From SKLM01 sp964450435 (GTDB lineage: Bacteria > Chloroflexota > Anaerolineae > B4-G1), in the NCBI GenBank assembly GCA_964450435.1, contig CAYVCX010000068.1, positions 1 to 13,922 on the forward strand: a stretch of 13,922 nucleotides of DNA, given 5' to 3'. Shown piece after piece: positions 13,713 through 13,922 of the stretch. How positions within the stretch are numbered: the stretch's first letter is position 1; each line of letters begins with the position of its first letter. The notes under the pieces were generated by a model, which was not told the DNA's origin, ran no database searches, and worked only from the letters and a program-made list of their open reading frames with translations. The translations under genes were made by a program, and so were the position numbers.

Positions 13713-13922
13713 TCAATCAGCTACTGACGTGATTGAAGGAACGCCGCCAGTTAGCGCATTCCCAGTTGTGAGGACCGCCCTGCACTGGGGAGGAGATCAT
13801 CCAAAGTGGGGGGCAAGGTGAACACCTTGCCCCCTCTTGATATCGCGGCCGGACCCTCAACCGGCTGCGGAATCGATTGGCCCCATCCTGCCGCTAGAGT
13901 GATGAGGAACTAGGCAGGGCGG
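13713..13922. other. Right-edge non-coding stretch
   Basis: No coding frame recognised on either strand. The stretch contains the strong hairpin at 13809-13834 and a second weaker stem (GCGGCCGG near 13845-13852 with CCGGCTGC near 13861-13868). Confidence 0.5.
13809..13834. terminator. Strong 12-bp hairpin, possible terminator
   Basis: GGGGGCAAGGTG (13809-13820) and CACCTTGCCCCC (13823-13834) are perfect inverted repeats separated by AA; in RNA an 11-bp stem with a GAAC loop is likely. On the plus strand TCTTGATAT follows, a weak U-tract; on the minus strand there is none. It could be an intrinsic terminator for a gene outside the window, or a dispersed palindrome. Confidence 0.5.

Noticed and set aside
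1..13922. CRISPR arrays, tRNA or rRNA genes, IS ends
   Set aside because: No regularly spaced identical repeats of CRISPR type, no cloverleaf with GTTCRA arm, no rRNA-like stretch, and no transposase with paired terminal inverted repeats were seen.

Overview
The window is GC-rich bacterial DNA from a draft scaffold: a run of exactly 100 N at 9374-9473 marks an assembly gap of unknown true length. The protein set (two MacA-like adaptors with a MacB-type ABC exporter, an anchored HtrA protease with a GG-D-V PDZ insert, a small lipoprotein with a TPEQ/LTQ-like repeat, and a tandem thioredoxin-CcdA fusion) looks most like Chloroflexota. That placement is an inference from protein style; no marker gene or rRNA is present.

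Left flank (1-932): no intact gene. A decayed chimera reads in one frame from a serine-recombinase N-terminus into the C-terminal part of ThiI, broken by two in-frame TAG codons.

Central plus-strand block (about 1120-11157): a probable regulated operon. It opens with a promoter carrying four 11-bp-phased direct repeats before a TATAGT -10 element. The order is an OmpR/PhoB-type regulator, a possible 53-codon ORF, two tandem HlyD/MacA adaptors, an ABC ATPase, a MacB/FtsX permease, a possible 76-aa ORF, a membrane-anchored HtrA protease, a lipoprotein, a gene cut by the gap, and a sensor histidine kinase. Many junctions overlap (ATGA or GTGA), which suggests translational coupling. The layout resembles a self-contained envelope-stress module, with kinase and regulator at opposite ends, and export, proteolysis and a CpxP/Spy-like lipoprotein candidate between them. 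The receiver lacks the phospho-acceptor Asp (Ala instead) although the kinase looks intact, so signalling within the module may not be conventional.

Right block, minus strand (12859 down to 11264): a 531-aa thiol-redox membrane protein with two N-terminal thioredoxin-like domains (CPYC and CQEC) and a six-helix CcdA/DsbD-type membrane domain, convergent with the kinase. Upstream of it lie a 21-aa ORF joined by one-base overlaps on both sides, a broken ArsR-family regulator, and a second chimeric pseudogene (UspA joined to a radical-SAM/SPASM fragment). The far right end is non-coding and holds a strong 12-bp hairpin.

Both flanks therefore contain in-frame chimeras of unrelated gene fragments, while the central genes are intact. 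The interpretation that the module sits in an area of gene decay and recombination is an inference.
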